A stretch of 64,000 bases of DNA from Microbacterium sp. TNHR37B (GTDB lineage: Bacteria > Actinomycetota > Actinomycetes > Actinomycetales > Microbacteriaceae), in assembly GCF_001620065.1 (NCBI RefSeq), contig NZ_LQGV01000001.1, forward strand, positions 372,001 through 436,000. Reading direction: 5' to 3'. Both the position numbers and the translations under genes were made by a program. How positions within the stretch are numbered: the stretch's first letter is position 1; every line of letters begins with the position of its first letter. A model generated the notes under the pieces. That model was not told the origin of the DNA. It saw only the letters and a program-made list of their open reading frames with translations, and did not search any database. Below, piece after piece: positions 28,362-36,845 of this stretch.

Positions 28362-28823
28362 TCAGCCCTTGGGCTTGTCGTCCCCATCGGGCTGGACGTC
28401 AGCGGAGCCGGAGCTCAGACCCGGCTCGGGGTCGACGGCTGCCTGCTCGGTGTCGCTCTCGATGAAGTCGTCTTCCGTGAGTGTCGGCTCCTCGGGCTCG
28501 ACGACGCGGAGCACGGCCTGGCTGTGCACCTCGATCGGCACGCCGGGAGCGATCTCGACGACCGCGGGAAGGGAGAGGTCTTCGGCGTCGAACGACACGA
28601 GCGTGCCGTACAGGCCGCCCTGCAGGAGCACCTTGACGCCGGGCACCATGGCCTGCTGCTTCTTCTCCTGCTCGACCTTCATGCGCTGCGCCCGACGACG
28701 CGAGCTCCAGAACATGAACACGATGAGCGCGAGCAGCAGGAGGAGCAGACCGTAGTTGGCGAAGAACGACTCCACCGGACCGAGCTGCTGTGCGGGCGGG
28801 GTCTGGGTCGAGGCAAAGAACAT
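28362..28823 (-). CDS. yajC: preprotein translocase subunit YajC
   Basis: Small membrane accessory of the SecDF complex. 153 residues with one transmembrane helix (NYGLLLLLLALIVFMFW), the typical SSRRRAQRMKVEQEKKQQAMVPGVKVLLQGG, and VEIAPGVPIEVHSQAVLRVV. The acidic C-terminal tail is longer than usual (about 50 residues). First gene of yajC-secD-secF, with a 36-nt gap to secD. The 75 nt before it separate it from ruvB on the same strand. Confidence 0.92.
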   Translation of the reverse strand: MFFASTQTPPAQQLGPVESFFANYGLLLLLLALIVFMFWSSRRRAQRMKVEQEKKQQAMVPGVKVLLQGGLYGTLVSFDAEDLSLPAVVEIAPGVPIEVHSQAVLRVVEPEEPTLTEDDFIESDTEQAAVDPEPGLSSGSADVQPDGDDKPKG

Positions 28824-28898
28824 GAAGGTGAGTGCGCCTTTCGCGGGTGCTCGTCGCGAATCGCGACAGGGGAAATCGGCGGCCTGAGCCTTCAGTGA

Positions 28899-29930
28899 TT
28901 ATAGGTCATCGAATCTCAGCGACTCGTCGGACCGCGGAATTCGCAGATGCGCATACGCTTCGGGCGTCGCGACGCGGCCGCGGGGGGTCCGTCCGAGGAA
29001 GCCGATGCGGACGAGGTAGGGCTCGACGACCGACTCGATCGTCTCTGCTTCCTCCCCGACGGTCACCGCAAGCGTGTTGAGGCCCACGGGCCCGCCGCGG
29101 AAGCGACGGATGACCGCATCCAGCACGGCGCGGTCGAGGCGATCCAGGCCGATCGCGTCGACGTCGTAGAGGTCGAGCGCCGCAGAGACATCGCTCTCGG
29201 TCGCGCTGCCGTCCTCTGCACCATGCACGATGACGAAGTCGCGCACGCGGCGCAGCAAGCGGTTGGCGATGCGGGGGGTGCCGCGCGATCGTCGTGCGAT
29301 CTCCTCCCGCGCCGGGCCCGGCACATCGACGGCGAGCATTCCCGCCGATCGCGCGATCACCCGCTCCAGCTCCTCCGGCTCGTAGTACTCCAGGTGTGCG
29401 GTGAAACCGAAGCGGTCCCGCAGCGGATTCGGGAGGAGCCCAGACCGTGTGGTGGCGCCCACCAGTGTGAAGGGGGCGAGATCGAGCGGGATACTCGTCG
29501 CGCCGGCTCCCTTTCCGACCATGATGTCGATGCGGAAATCCTCCATCGCGAGGTAGAGCATTTCCTCGGCCGACCGCGCCATGCGGTGGATCTCGTCGAT
29601 GAACAGCACTTCGCCGGGGACCAGGCTCGACAGCAGCGCCGCGAGATCTCCGGCGTGCTGAATGGCGGGACCGCTGGACATCCGCAACGGTCGCTCGCTC
29701 TCGTGGGCGACGATCATCGCGAGCGTCGTCTTGCCGAGGCCGGGCGGGCCCGACAGCAGAATGTGGTCCGGTGGTCGCTGCTGGATGCGCGCCGCGTCGA
29801 GCAGCAGCTGGAGCTGGCCGCGAACCTTCTGCTGCCCGACGAACTCCTGCAGCGACATCGGGCGGAGGGCGCCCTCGACGGCGAGCTCCGTCTCGTCCTC
29901 GGCCAGGCCCGGATCGCGCGGCTCAGCCAC
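28899..29930 (-). CDS. ruvB: Holliday junction branch migration ATPase RuvB
   Basis: Hexameric AAA+ motor of the RuvABC resolvasome. 343 residues from the GTG at 29930. [19 protein letters not shown], Walker A ([18 protein letters not shown]), Walker B ([10 protein letters not shown]), the [12 protein letters not shown] sensor and the C-terminal winged-helix DNA-binding region are intact. The start overlaps the ruvA stop by 8 nt, so translation is coupled. The longer open frame upstream mirrors ruvA only. Confidence 0.97.
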   Translation of the reverse strand: MAEPRDPGLAEDETELAVEGALRPMSLQEFVGQQKVRGQLQLLLDAARIQQRPPDHILLSGPPGLGKTTLAMIVAHESERPLRMSSGPAIQHAGDLAALLSSLVPGEVLFIDEIHRMARSAEEMLYLAMEDFRIDIMVGKGAGATSIPLDLAPFTLVGATTRSGLLPNPLRDRFGFTAHLEYYEPEELERVIARSAGMLAVDVPGPAREEIARRSRGTPRIANRLLRRVRDFVIVHGAEDGSATESDVSAALDLYDVDAIGLDRLDRAVLDAVIRRFRGGPVGLNTLAVTVGEEAETIESVVEPYLVRIGFLGRTPRGRVATPEAYAHLRIPRSDESLRFDDL

Positions 29931-30552
29931 GACCCGCCTCCTGTCGGGCGGGACCCAGGTGGGCCAGGGCGAGCTTGAGGAGTCCTGGCACCGATCCGCG
30001 CGCGTTCGCGTCTGCATCGGCGGCGACCGCGGTGACGGCTTCGGTGGACACGCGTTCGTTCCAGCCGAGCGCAACGAGGGCGGCCACCACCTGTGCCGTG
30101 ATCTCCGGGCCGCGAGCGCCACCTGAACGGCCGCTCGCCGGAGCGGCGGCCGTCACCGTGAGCTTGCCCGCCAACTGCACGACGATGAGCTTCGCTGTCT
30201 TGGGCCCGATCCCCGACACGCGCCGGAACGGGGCGTCGTCCTCGGCTGCTACGGCGTCGGCGATCTGGGCGACAGTCAGGGCGGAGAGCACTCCGAGCGC
30301 CGACTTGGGTCCCACCCCCGAGACGCCGAGGAGCTGGGCGAACACGGTGAGCTCCTCGCGATCGGAGAACCCGTACAGCGACAACGCGTCTTCGCGCACG
30401 ATGAGCGACGTGTGCAGGGTGATCTCGTCGCCGACGTGGAACTCGCGCGCGAACTGCGGGGTCACGGCCACCGCGAAGCCGACGCCGCCGACGTCCACGA
30501 CGACGCTCTCGGACTCCACGAGAAGCGCGCGCCCGCGCAGCGAAGAGATCAT
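29923..30552 (-). CDS. ruvA: Holliday junction branch migration protein RuvA
   Basis: Tetrameric junction-binding protein. 209 residues with the N-terminal OB fold ([26 protein letters not shown]), helix-hairpin-helix motifs ([19 protein letters not shown] and [19 protein letters not shown]) and the C-terminal RuvB-binding domain ([19 protein letters not shown]). A TAGGCT box 6 nt before the ATG gives it a leaderless promoter of its own, so ruvAB can be expressed apart from ruvC. Confidence 0.97.
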   Translation of the reverse strand: MISSLRGRALLVESESVVVDVGGVGFAVAVTPQFAREFHVGDEITLHTSLIVREDALSLYGFSDREELTVFAQLLGVSGVGPKSALGVLSALTVAQIADAVAAEDDAPFRRVSGIGPKTAKLIVVQLAGKLTVTAAAPASGRSGGARGPEITAQVVAALVALGWNERVSTEAVTAVAADADANARGSVPGLLKLALAHLGPARQEAGRG

Positions 30553-30600
30553 GCTCCGAGCCTAGGCGAGCGTTCGCATCTATGTTCGATCGACACGCGG

Positions 30601-31164
30601 TCAGCGGCGGGCGAGCCGTTCCGCGTCCGCCCATGCCTGCTGTGCCGGAGTGAGGCTGGATGTCGCCGGACCCGCGCCGCCACCACGGCGCCACGCGTGG
30701 CACAGGGCGATCGCGAGAGCATCGGCGGCGTCGGCAGGTTGTGGAAGCGTCTCGAGGCGGAGAACGCGCGCGACCATCGTCTGCACCTGTCGCTTGTCGG
30801 CCGATCCGTAGCCGGTGATCGCCGCCTTCACCTCCGACGGCGTGTGGGTGGCGGCGGGAAGCCCGCGCTCCCCCGCGATCAGGAGTGCGACGCCGCTGGC
30901 CTGAGCGGTGCCCATGACCGTCTGCCGGTTCTGCTGCGCGAACACGCGCTCCACGGCCACGACGTCCGGGCCGTGCGCATCCAGCACCTCACGCAGGCCG
31001 GCCGCGATCGTCGCGAGGCGCTCGTGGATGGGTGCTTCGGGATCGCTGCGGACCACCCCGACGTGCACGAGCGAGGCCGAGCGATCCCGGCGCACGTCGA
31101 CGACCCCGACACCGCAGCGGGTGAGGCCGGGGTCGATCCCGAGGACACGGAGGGGTGCAGCCAT
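30601..31164 (-). CDS. ruvC: Holliday junction endonuclease RuvC
   Basis: RNase H-fold nuclease that resolves Holliday junctions. 187 residues with the first catalytic aspartate in RVLGIDPGLTRCGVGV, VAVERVFAQQNRQTVMGTAQ with the catalytic glutamate, and ADAADALAIALCHAW with the C-terminal acidic pair. I chose the ATG at 31164 (MAAPL) over a start three codons upstream because a TAGCGT -10 box at 31172-31177 lies exactly 7 nt before it, which fits a leaderless start and would overlap the longer form. Confidence 0.95.
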   Translation of the reverse strand: MAAPLRVLGIDPGLTRCGVGVVDVRRDRSASLVHVGVVRSDPEAPIHERLATIAAGLREVLDAHGPDVVAVERVFAQQNRQTVMGTAQASGVALLIAGERGLPAATHTPSEVKAAITGYGSADKRQVQTMVARVLRLETLPQPADAADALAIALCHAWRRGGGAGPATSSLTPAQQAWADAERLARR

Positions 31165-31213
31165 GGCGCTCACGCTAGGGCTCGCCGCAGCGGGAGGCCC
31201 CCAGGCGCGCCCG

Positions 31214-31972
31214 TCAGTCGTCCGACTCGAGTTCGGCCTGCACGTCGGCGCTCAGGTCGAAGTTGCTGAAGACGTTCTGGACGTCGTCGCTGTCCTCGAG
31301 GGCGTCGATGAGCCGGAAGATCTTGCGAGCCGTGTCGGCGTCGATCTCGACCTTGAGGTTCGGAACGAACTCGACGTCCGCCGACTCGTACTCGATCCCC
31401 GCGTCGGCGAGGGCGGAGCGGACGGCCACGAGGTCGGAGGCCTCGGTGATGACCTCGAACCCCTGTGCGTGCGGCTCGACCTCCTCGGCCCCCGCTTCCA
31501 ACGCTGCCATCATGACGTCGTCCTCAGTGGTGCCCTCGTCGGAGACCACGATGACGCCCTTGCGGGTGAAGTTGTACGCGACCGATCCGGGATCGGCGAG
31601 CGTTCCCCCGTTGCGGCTGAGGGCGGTGCGCACCTCCGCGGCCGCGCGGTTCTTGTTGTCGGTCAGACACTCGATCATGAGCGCGACGCCGTTGGGGCCG
31701 TAGCCCTCGTACATGATCGAGGAGTACTCCACCGACTCGCCGCCGATGCCGGCGCCGCGCTTGATGGCGCGATCGATGTTGTCCTTGGGGACCGAGGTCT
31801 TCTTCGCCTTGAGGACCGCGTCGAAGAGCGTGGGGTTTCCCTGGAGGTCCGGGCCGCCGAGCTTGGCGGCGACTTCGATGTTCTTGATGAGCTTGGCCCA
31901 CGACTTGGCACGGCGCGCGTCGATGACGGCCTTCTTGTGCTTGGTCGTTGCCCATTTGGAGTGTCCGGACAT
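31214..31972 (-). CDS. yebC: YebC/PmpR-family transcriptional/translational regulator
   Basis: 252 residues of the widespread YebC family, beginning [23 protein letters not shown], with [18 protein letters not shown] and [19 protein letters not shown], both diagnostic. Members bind DNA, and recent work links some to relief of ribosome stalling. Gene order pdxST-yebC-ruvCAB is common in actinobacteria. A TAAACT box at 31980-31985 lies 7 nt before the ATG, so a leaderless mRNA is likely. Confidence 0.95.
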   Translation of the reverse strand: MSGHSKWATTKHKKAVIDARRAKSWAKLIKNIEVAAKLGGPDLQGNPTLFDAVLKAKKTSVPKDNIDRAIKRGAGIGGESVEYSSIMYEGYGPNGVALMIECLTDNKNRAAAEVRTALSRNGGTLADPGSVAYNFTRKGVIVVSDEGTTEDDVMMAALEAGAEEVEPHAQGFEVITEASDLVAVRSALADAGIEYESADVEFVPNLKVEIDADTARKIFRLIDALEDSDDVQNVFSNFDLSADVQAELESDD

Positions 31973-31982
31973 ATCGACGAGT

Positions 31983-32609
31983 TTACTGGTGCGCGTGGAC
32001 GGCGTCGTGCGCGGCGGCGCGTTCCTGGATCAGATCGAGGAGCAGTCGATGAAAGCGCAGGTCTCCGGTGACCTCCGGGTGGAACGACGTACCGAGGACG
32101 GACCCCTTTTGCACCGCGACGATGCGGCCGTCAGCCAGCGTCGCGAGGACCTGGACGTCACCGGCGACATCGACCACGATCGGGGCGCGGATGAACACTG
32201 CCCGCACGGGCGGCGGCTCCCACCCGGATACCGAGAGCTCCGTCTCGAAGGAGTCGAGCTGACTGCCGAACGCATTCCGCTGCACCGTGACGTCCAGGCC
32301 GCCGAAACTCCGCTGGCCCGCGGCGGCGTCCAGGATCCGGTCGGCGAGGAGGATCAGCCCCGCGCAGGTGCCGTAGACGGGAAGTCCGGCCGCGATGGCC
32401 TGCCGGATCGGCTCGTGCAGACCGAACGAGCGCGCCAGCTTGTCGATCACCGTCGATTCGCCACCGGGAAGCACGAGACCAGCGACGGACGCCAGCTCAT
32501 CGGGCCGCCGCACCGGGACGGCGACGGCTTCGAGGCGCTCCAGCGCGCGGAGGTGTTCGCGGACGTCGCCCTGCAGGGCGAGTACGCCGACGCGCGGGTT
32601 ACCAGCCAC
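31983..32609 (-). CDS. pdxT: pyridoxal 5'-phosphate synthase glutaminase subunit PdxT
   Basis: Supplies ammonia from glutamine to PdxS. 208 residues of a class I-type amidotransferase with [17 protein letters not shown] at the start, [15 protein letters not shown], the nucleophile cysteine in [12 protein letters not shown] and the His/Glu pair in [11 protein letters not shown]. It overlaps the end of pdxS by 11 nt, so the two subunits are co-translated. Its end lies 10 nt before the yebC start, so the yebC -10 box lies inside or right at the end of this gene. Confidence 0.96.
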   Translation of the reverse strand: MAGNPRVGVLALQGDVREHLRALERLEAVAVPVRRPDELASVAGLVLPGGESTVIDKLARSFGLHEPIRQAIAAGLPVYGTCAGLILLADRILDAAAGQRSFGGLDVTVQRNAFGSQLDSFETELSVSGWEPPPVRAVFIRAPIVVDVAGDVQVLATLADGRIVAVQKGSVLGTSFHPEVTGDLRFHRLLLDLIQERAAAHDAVHAHQ

Positions 32610-33519
32610 GCTCGGCGAGCCGGTGCGGGGCGGGAAGGTCCGAGACGTTGATTCCGACCATCGCCTCCCCGAGGCCGCGCGACACCTCGGCGATCACCCG
32701 CGGGTCGTCGGCGAACGTCGTCGCCTTCACGATCGCCGCAGCGCGCTGGGCCGGATTGCCGCTCTTGAAGATGCCCGAGCCCACGAATACGCCATCGGCG
32801 CCCATCTGCATCATCATGGCCGCGTCGGCCGGGGTGGCCACTCCCCCGGCGACGAAGAGGACGACTGGCAGCGCCCCCGTCTCGGCCACCTCGGCGACGA
32901 GGTCATAGGGGGCCTGCAGCTCCTTCGCCGCGACGTACAGCTCGTCACGGGAGAGCGCGCGCAGCGACGCGATCTCGGAGCGGATCGTGCGGATGTGCTT
33001 CATGGCCTCCGAGACGTCGCCCGTCCCGGCTTCCCCCTTCGACCGGATCATCGCCGCGCCCTCGGTGATGCGACGGAGGGCTTCGCCGAGGTTTGTCGCG
33101 CCGCAGACGAAGGGCACCGTGAACCCCCACTTGTCGATGTGGTGCACGTAGTCGGCCGGCGAGAGGACCTCGGATTCGTCGATGTAATCGACGCCCAGTT
33201 CTTGCAGCACCTGCGCCTCCACGAAATGCCCGATGCGCGCCTTCGCCATGACCGGGATCGACACGGCGTCGATGATGCCGTCGATCATGTCGGGATCGCT
33301 CATCCGTGACACGCCGCCCTGGGCTCGGATGTCCGCCGGAACGCGTTCGAGTGCCATCACCGCGACGGCACCCGCGTCTTCCGCGATGCGCGCCTGCTCC
33401 GGCGTGACGACGTCCATGATGACGCCACCCTTGAGCATCTCGGCGAGACCGCGCTTGACGCGCGTGGACCCGGTGCGGGCGGAGGAAGACTCAGTGCCGG
33501 CGGCGTGTTCGTTTGACAT
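32599..33519 (-). CDS. pdxS: pyridoxal 5'-phosphate synthase lyase subunit PdxS
   Basis: Builds pyridoxal phosphate from ribose 5-phosphate, glyceraldehyde 3-phosphate and ammonia in a 12-mer with PdxT. 306 residues from the ATG at 33519 (MSNEHAAG), with [20 protein letters not shown] carrying one catalytic lysine region, [20 protein letters not shown] and [15 protein letters not shown]. An in-frame start at 33546 would run over the divergent promoter, and the TAGGTT box seven bases before 33519 makes a leaderless start at 33519 more likely. Probably activated by the divergent PdxR. Confidence 0.95.
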   Translation of the reverse strand: MSNEHAAGTESSSARTGSTRVKRGLAEMLKGGVIMDVVTPEQARIAEDAGAVAVMALERVPADIRAQGGVSRMSDPDMIDGIIDAVSIPVMAKARIGHFVEAQVLQELGVDYIDESEVLSPADYVHHIDKWGFTVPFVCGATNLGEALRRITEGAAMIRSKGEAGTGDVSEAMKHIRTIRSEIASLRALSRDELYVAAKELQAPYDLVAEVAETGALPVVLFVAGGVATPADAAMMMQMGADGVFVGSGIFKSGNPAQRAAAIVKATTFADDPRVIAEVSRGLGEAMVGINVSDLPAPHRLAERGW

Positions 33520-33559
33520 AGGCCAAAACCTAGCATGGTCTGTCACATAGACTCATCAG
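33520..33559. promoter_or_regulatory. divergent pdxS / pdxR promoter and candidate PdxR operator
   Basis: Only 40 bp lie between the two start codons. On the minus strand TAGGTT (33527-33532) ends 7 nt before the pdxS ATG. On the plus strand TAGACT (33548-33553) ends 6 nt before the pdxR GTG. An inverted repeat GTCT-N7-AGAC (33538-33552) overlaps the pdxR -10 box and lies just upstream of the pdxS one, a suitable place for a regulator that activates pdxS and represses itself. Confidence 0.55.
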
Positions 33560-34912
33560 GTGACCGATGCCCCGCCGACCCGCGCTGTGCGCATTCTCGG
33601 TGCGACGGCGACGGAGATCGCCGACTGTGTGCGTGAGCAGGTGGAGCGCGGCGCGCTCTCGCCTGGCGACGTGCTGCCGCCGGTCCGTGCCCTCGCGGAG
33701 GATCTCGGCGTCAATCGCAACACGATCGTCGCCGCGTACCGCCTCCTGACGCAGGCCGGGATCGTCGAAGCGCGCGGCCGCGCCGGAACGCGCGTCGCCG
33801 TACACACCCCCGTCGCCCAGGAGGGCTTCGCCCAGGGCACGGTGCTGCGCGACCTCGCCGCGGGGAACCCCGATCCGCGGCGCCTCCCGGATCTGCGTGA
33901 GGCCCTGGGCCGGATCGCCGCTCGCCCCGTGCTGTACGGGGAGCCGGTGATCGACAGGGAGCTGGAGGCGTGGGCCCAGACGTGGATGCGCGACGCCGTC
34001 GGTGATGACCGGCCGCTGCGGCTCACGATCACCGGGGGCGCCTCGGACGCGATCGAACGCCTGCTCGCGCAGACGCTCACGCGCGACGACGCCGTCGCGC
34101 TGGAGGACCCGTGCTTCCTCGCCAGCCTGAACACCGTGCGCCTGGGGGGTTACCGGCCCGTCGCGGTTCCCGTCGACGAAGAGGGAATGACGGTCGAGGG
34201 ACTGCGCTCTGCGCTGCAGGCCGGTGTCCGTGCGGTGCTGCTGACACCGCGCGCCCAGAACCCCACCGGAGCGAGCCTGAGCGCCGCGCGGGCGGCGGCG
34301 CTGCGGGAGCTGTTGAGCGAACACCCGTACGTCCTCGTCATCGAGGACGACCACTTCTCGCTGCTGTCCTCGCGGCCCCTTCACTCGGTGGTCGGTCCCG
34401 ACCACCGGCGCTGGGCGCTGGTGCGTTCGGTCTCGAAGTTCCTCGGCCCGGACATGTGTCTCGCGATCGTCGCCTCCGACCCCGAGACCGCCGAGAGGCT
34501 CGCCCAGCGGCTGAATCCGGGGGCCACCTGGGTGAGTCACCTGCTGCAACGCCTCGCGCTCGAGCTCCTGACCGACAGCGACGCGGTCCGGGCGGTCGCC
34601 GACGCGTCCACCCACTATGCCGAGCGCAACCGGGCCGCCGCCCAGGCGCTGTCGGGGCGAGGCATCGCCGTCGGTGCGGGGGACGGCTTGAGCCTGTGGG
34701 TGCCGCTTCCCGTGCCCGCGCGCGCGGTGTCCGAGCAGCTCATGCGCCGTGGCTGGCTCGCCCGCCCCGGCGACGAGTTCGTCTTGGAGCACGATCTCGC
34801 CGCGCGGCACCTCCGCCTCACCGTCCACGACCTGACCGACGCCGAGCTCGAGCGTCTGGTCGCCGACCTGGCCGCCGCCATCGCCGCGGCCGCGACCCCG
34901 AAAGCAGGATGA
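33560..34912 (+). CDS. pdxR: PdxR-type MocR-family regulator (GntR HTH plus aminotransferase-like domain)
   Basis: 450 residues. The N-terminal winged helix (LPPVRALAEDLGVNRNTIVAAYRLLTQAGIVEARGRAGT, about 35-75) is of the GntR type. The rest is a fold I aminotransferase-like domain that binds PLP as effector, with SVSKFLGPDMCLA holding the lysine position. The protein lies back to back with pdxST, as PdxR does in Corynebacterium and other bacteria where it activates pdxST under PLP shortage. The GTG start at 33560 follows a -10 box by 6 nt and has no ribosome binding site, so the mRNA is probably leaderless. pdxY follows after 7 nt. Confidence 0.9.
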   Translation: MTDAPPTRAVRILGATATEIADCVREQVERGALSPGDVLPPVRALAEDLGVNRNTIVAAYRLLTQAGIVEARGRAGTRVAVHTPVAQEGFAQGTVLRDLAAGNPDPRRLPDLREALGRIAARPVLYGEPVIDRELEAWAQTWMRDAVGDDRPLRLTITGGASDAIERLLAQTLTRDDAVALEDPCFLASLNTVRLGGYRPVAVPVDEEGMTVEGLRSALQAGVRAVLLTPRAQNPTGASLSAARAAALRELLSEHPYVLVIEDDHFSLLSSRPLHSVVGPDHRRWALVRSVSKFLGPDMCLAIVASDPETAERLAQRLNPGATWVSHLLQRLALELLTDSDAVRAVADASTHYAERNRAAAQALSGRGIAVGAGDGLSLWVPLPVPARAVSEQLMRRGWLARPGDEFVLEHDLAARHLRLTVHDLTDAELERLVADLAAAIAAAATPKAG

Positions 34913-34919
34913 TCCCGCG

Positions 34920-35771
34920 ATGAAGATCCTCTCGATCCAGTCCGCCGTCGCCTACGGACACGTCGGAAACTCCGCCGCCGTCTTCCCGCTGCAGCGCATC
35001 GGCGTGGAGGTGCTCCCCGTCTACACCGTGAACTTCTCGAATCACACCGGATACGGTGCGTGGCGCGGGCCGTTGATCTCACCCGACGACGTGCGCGAGG
35101 TGATCACCGGCATCGAGGAGCGCGGTGTGCTCGGCGATATCGATGTCGTGCTCAGCGGATACCAGGGTGGTGAGGGAATCGCCGACGTCATCCTGGACGC
35201 CGTCGCCCGCGTGAAGGCCGCCAACCCGTCGGCCGTCTACGCGTGCGATCCCGTCATGGGCAATGCCAAGAGCGGCTGCTTCGTCGCGCCCGCCATCCCG
35301 GTGCTCCTGCGTGATCGGGTGGTTCCGGCGGCGGACATCATCACCCCCAACCAGTTCGAGCTCGGGTTCCTCACCGACACCGACCCGCACGATCTGGCCT
35401 CGACGCTGGCGTCGGCAGACGCGGCACGGGCGATGGGTCCGCGAACGGTCCTCGTCACCTCGGTGGAGCGTCCGGACGCGCCCGAGGGGACGATCGAGAT
35501 GCTGGCCGTGACCGACGAGGGGGCCTGGATCGTGCAGACTCCGCGGATCCCCATGAAGGCCAATGGCTCCGGCGACGTCACCGCCGCGCTGTTCACGGCG
35601 CATCTGCGGGCAACGGGCGATCCTGCTGACGCCCTCGGCCGAACGGTCTCCAGCGTCTACGACCTGCTCCAGACCACCTTCGACTCGGGCGAGCGTGAGC
35701 TTCAGCTCGTCGAAGCTCAGGAGTTCTACGCTCACCCCCGTCTGCAGTTCGAGGTGCAGCGGGTGCGCTGA
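34920..35771 (+). CDS. pdxY: pyridoxal kinase PdxY
   Basis: Phosphorylates pyridoxal to PLP in vitamin B6 salvage. 283 residues of the ribokinase superfamily with ILSIQSAVAYGHVGNSAAVFPLQRIG, the NFSNHTGYG segment, VLSGYQGG, ACDPVMGNAKSGCFV and the C-terminal MKANGSGDVTAALFTAHL, where the GSGD aspartate is the catalytic base. It starts 7 nt after the pdxR stop, so one transcript should carry both, putting salvage under the same PLP-sensing regulator as de novo synthesis. Confidence 0.94.
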   Translation: MKILSIQSAVAYGHVGNSAAVFPLQRIGVEVLPVYTVNFSNHTGYGAWRGPLISPDDVREVITGIEERGVLGDIDVVLSGYQGGEGIADVILDAVARVKAANPSAVYACDPVMGNAKSGCFVAPAIPVLLRDRVVPAADIITPNQFELGFLTDTDPHDLASTLASADAARAMGPRTVLVTSVERPDAPEGTIEMLAVTDEGAWIVQTPRIPMKANGSGDVTAALFTAHLRATGDPADALGRTVSSVYDLLQTTFDSGERELQLVEAQEFYAHPRLQFEVQRVR

Positions 35772-35800
35772 TGTCCGCCGGCGGTTGCCGTACACGCGTG

Positions 35801-35826
35801 CTCCGCCGTCGGGCCTCAGGGCGGAG
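35801..35826. terminator. weak stem-loop between the convergent pdxY and SUKH-like genes
   Basis: Arms CTCCGCC (35801-35807) and GGCGGAG (35820-35826), 12-nt loop, 30 nt after the pdxY stop and 13 nt before the end of the opposite gene. No T-run is seen, so its strength is doubtful. Confidence 0.35.
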
Positions 35827-35838
35827 GAGGTCCCGCGT

Positions 35839-36288
35839 TCAGACCGGTGCGTAAGGCCAGCGGGCGGTGAGCTCGGGCGAGATCGCCTCCATTCCGGCGC
35901 GGAGGCGTGCCACGTCGAGATCGGTGGGCTCATCGATCTGCTCGAACGCCCCGAGGAGATGCCCCGTCATGATCCACTCCGTGACAGACAGGTGCATCGC
36001 TTGCAGGCGTGAGACCGACCGCTCGCCCTCCGTGTGATCGAGGAACCAGACGTCGCCACGCGGCCCGAGCCACCATTCGTCGCCTTGCCCGTTGTCTCCG
36101 ATGAGGAACCAGTCGGCGGCGACCTCCAGATCGACCCAGTAGATCGGATCTTGCCGCTCGCGCGTCTCCGCGACGGCCCGTCGCGCGTCGAACGCGGTGA
36201 CATCGCCGCTCAGCTCCCTGACGCTGGCCGGCAGGTCGCGCAGCCGGTGGTCGACGGCATCGAGGCCGGTCGCCCGATCTGCCCTCAT
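35839..36288 (-). CDS. SMI1/KNR4 (SUKH)-like family protein
   Basis: 149 residues from the ATG at 36288, which overlaps the HIT gene stop (ATGA). The segment YWVDLEVAADWFLIGDNGQGDEWWLGPRGDVWFLDHTEGE has the features of the SUKH fold: an early hydrophobic strand, the phrase fLIGDNGxGD, then an aromatic-rich strand and a DH at the end. SUKH proteins are often immunity proteins against polymorphic toxins, but stand-alone cellular members exist. No toxin gene is next to it. The coupling to thrS and HIT is unusual and may suggest a housekeeping role. Family assignment is by eye only. Confidence 0.5.
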   Translation of the reverse strand: MRADRATGLDAVDHRLRDLPASVRELSGDVTAFDARRAVAETRERQDPIYWVDLEVAADWFLIGDNGQGDEWWLGPRGDVWFLDHTEGERSVSRLQAMHLSVTEWIMTGHLLGAFEQIDEPTDLDVARLRAGMEAISPELTARWPYAPV

Positions 36289-36845
36289 CGTGCCGGCCAA
36301 GCGGCGGCGAGGGACTCCCGCACCTCCCCCAGGAGCTGAGGGAGGGCCTTGGTCCGGGCGATGATCGGGAAGAAGTTCGCATCCGACGCCCAACGCGGCA
36401 CGATGTGCTGATGCAGGTGCTCGTCCACGCCGGCACCGGCGACGGCGCCCTGATTCATCCCGATGTTGAACCCGTCGCAGCGAGAGACCTCGCTCAGGAC
36501 CCGCATGCCGGTCTGGGTGAGAGCACCGATCTCCGCGACCTCCTCCGATGACGCCTGGTCGTAGGTGGCGATGTGGCGGTAGGGGCAGACGAGCAGGTGC
36601 CCCGAGTTGTACGGGAAGAGATTGAGCAGGACGTAGGCGCTCTTCCCGCGATGCACGATGAGGCCGTCGGCGTCCGACTTCTGCGGCGCCGCGCAGAACG
36701 GGCATCCGGAGCCGCGCAGGGCGTCGGCGCCGGTGTTGATGTACGCCATCCGATGCGGCGTCCAGAGTCGCTGGAAGCCGTCGGGGACGCCGGCGAACGC
36801 GCTCGCCTCTTCGAGGCGGCCGTCGCCGGCGTCCGCCTCGCTCAC
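36285..36845 (-). CDS. HIT-domain protein, Ap4A phosphorylase-like
   Basis: 186 residues from the GTG at 36845, overlapping the thrS stop (GTGA). CPFC near residue 50 is a likely zinc site. [21 protein letters not shown] and [11 protein letters not shown] (the HxHxH HIT triad) near residue 150 are clear. In mycobacteria the HIT gene next to thrS (Rv2613c) encodes an Ap4A phosphorylase, and Ap4A is a by-product of aminoacyl-tRNA synthetases. The same place here supports that role. The branched class (hydrolase or phosphorylase) is not proven by sequence alone. Confidence 0.85.
   Translation of the reverse strand: MSEADAGDGRLEEASAFAGVPDGFQRLWTPHRMAYINTGADALRGSGCPFCAAPQKSDADGLIVHRGKSAYVLLNLFPYNSGHLLVCPYRHIATYDQASSEEVAEIGALTQTGMRVLSEVSRCDGFNIGMNQGAVAGAGVDEHLHQHIVPRWASDANFFPIIARTKALPQLLGEVRESLAAAWPAR

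Noticed and set aside
30568-30598. Possible LexA box between ruvA and ruvC
   Set aside because: Two TTCG-containing pieces are present, but they are direct repeats about 13 nt apart, not the inverted TCGAAC-N4-GTTCGA palindrome. A leaderless -10 box explains ruvA expression better.
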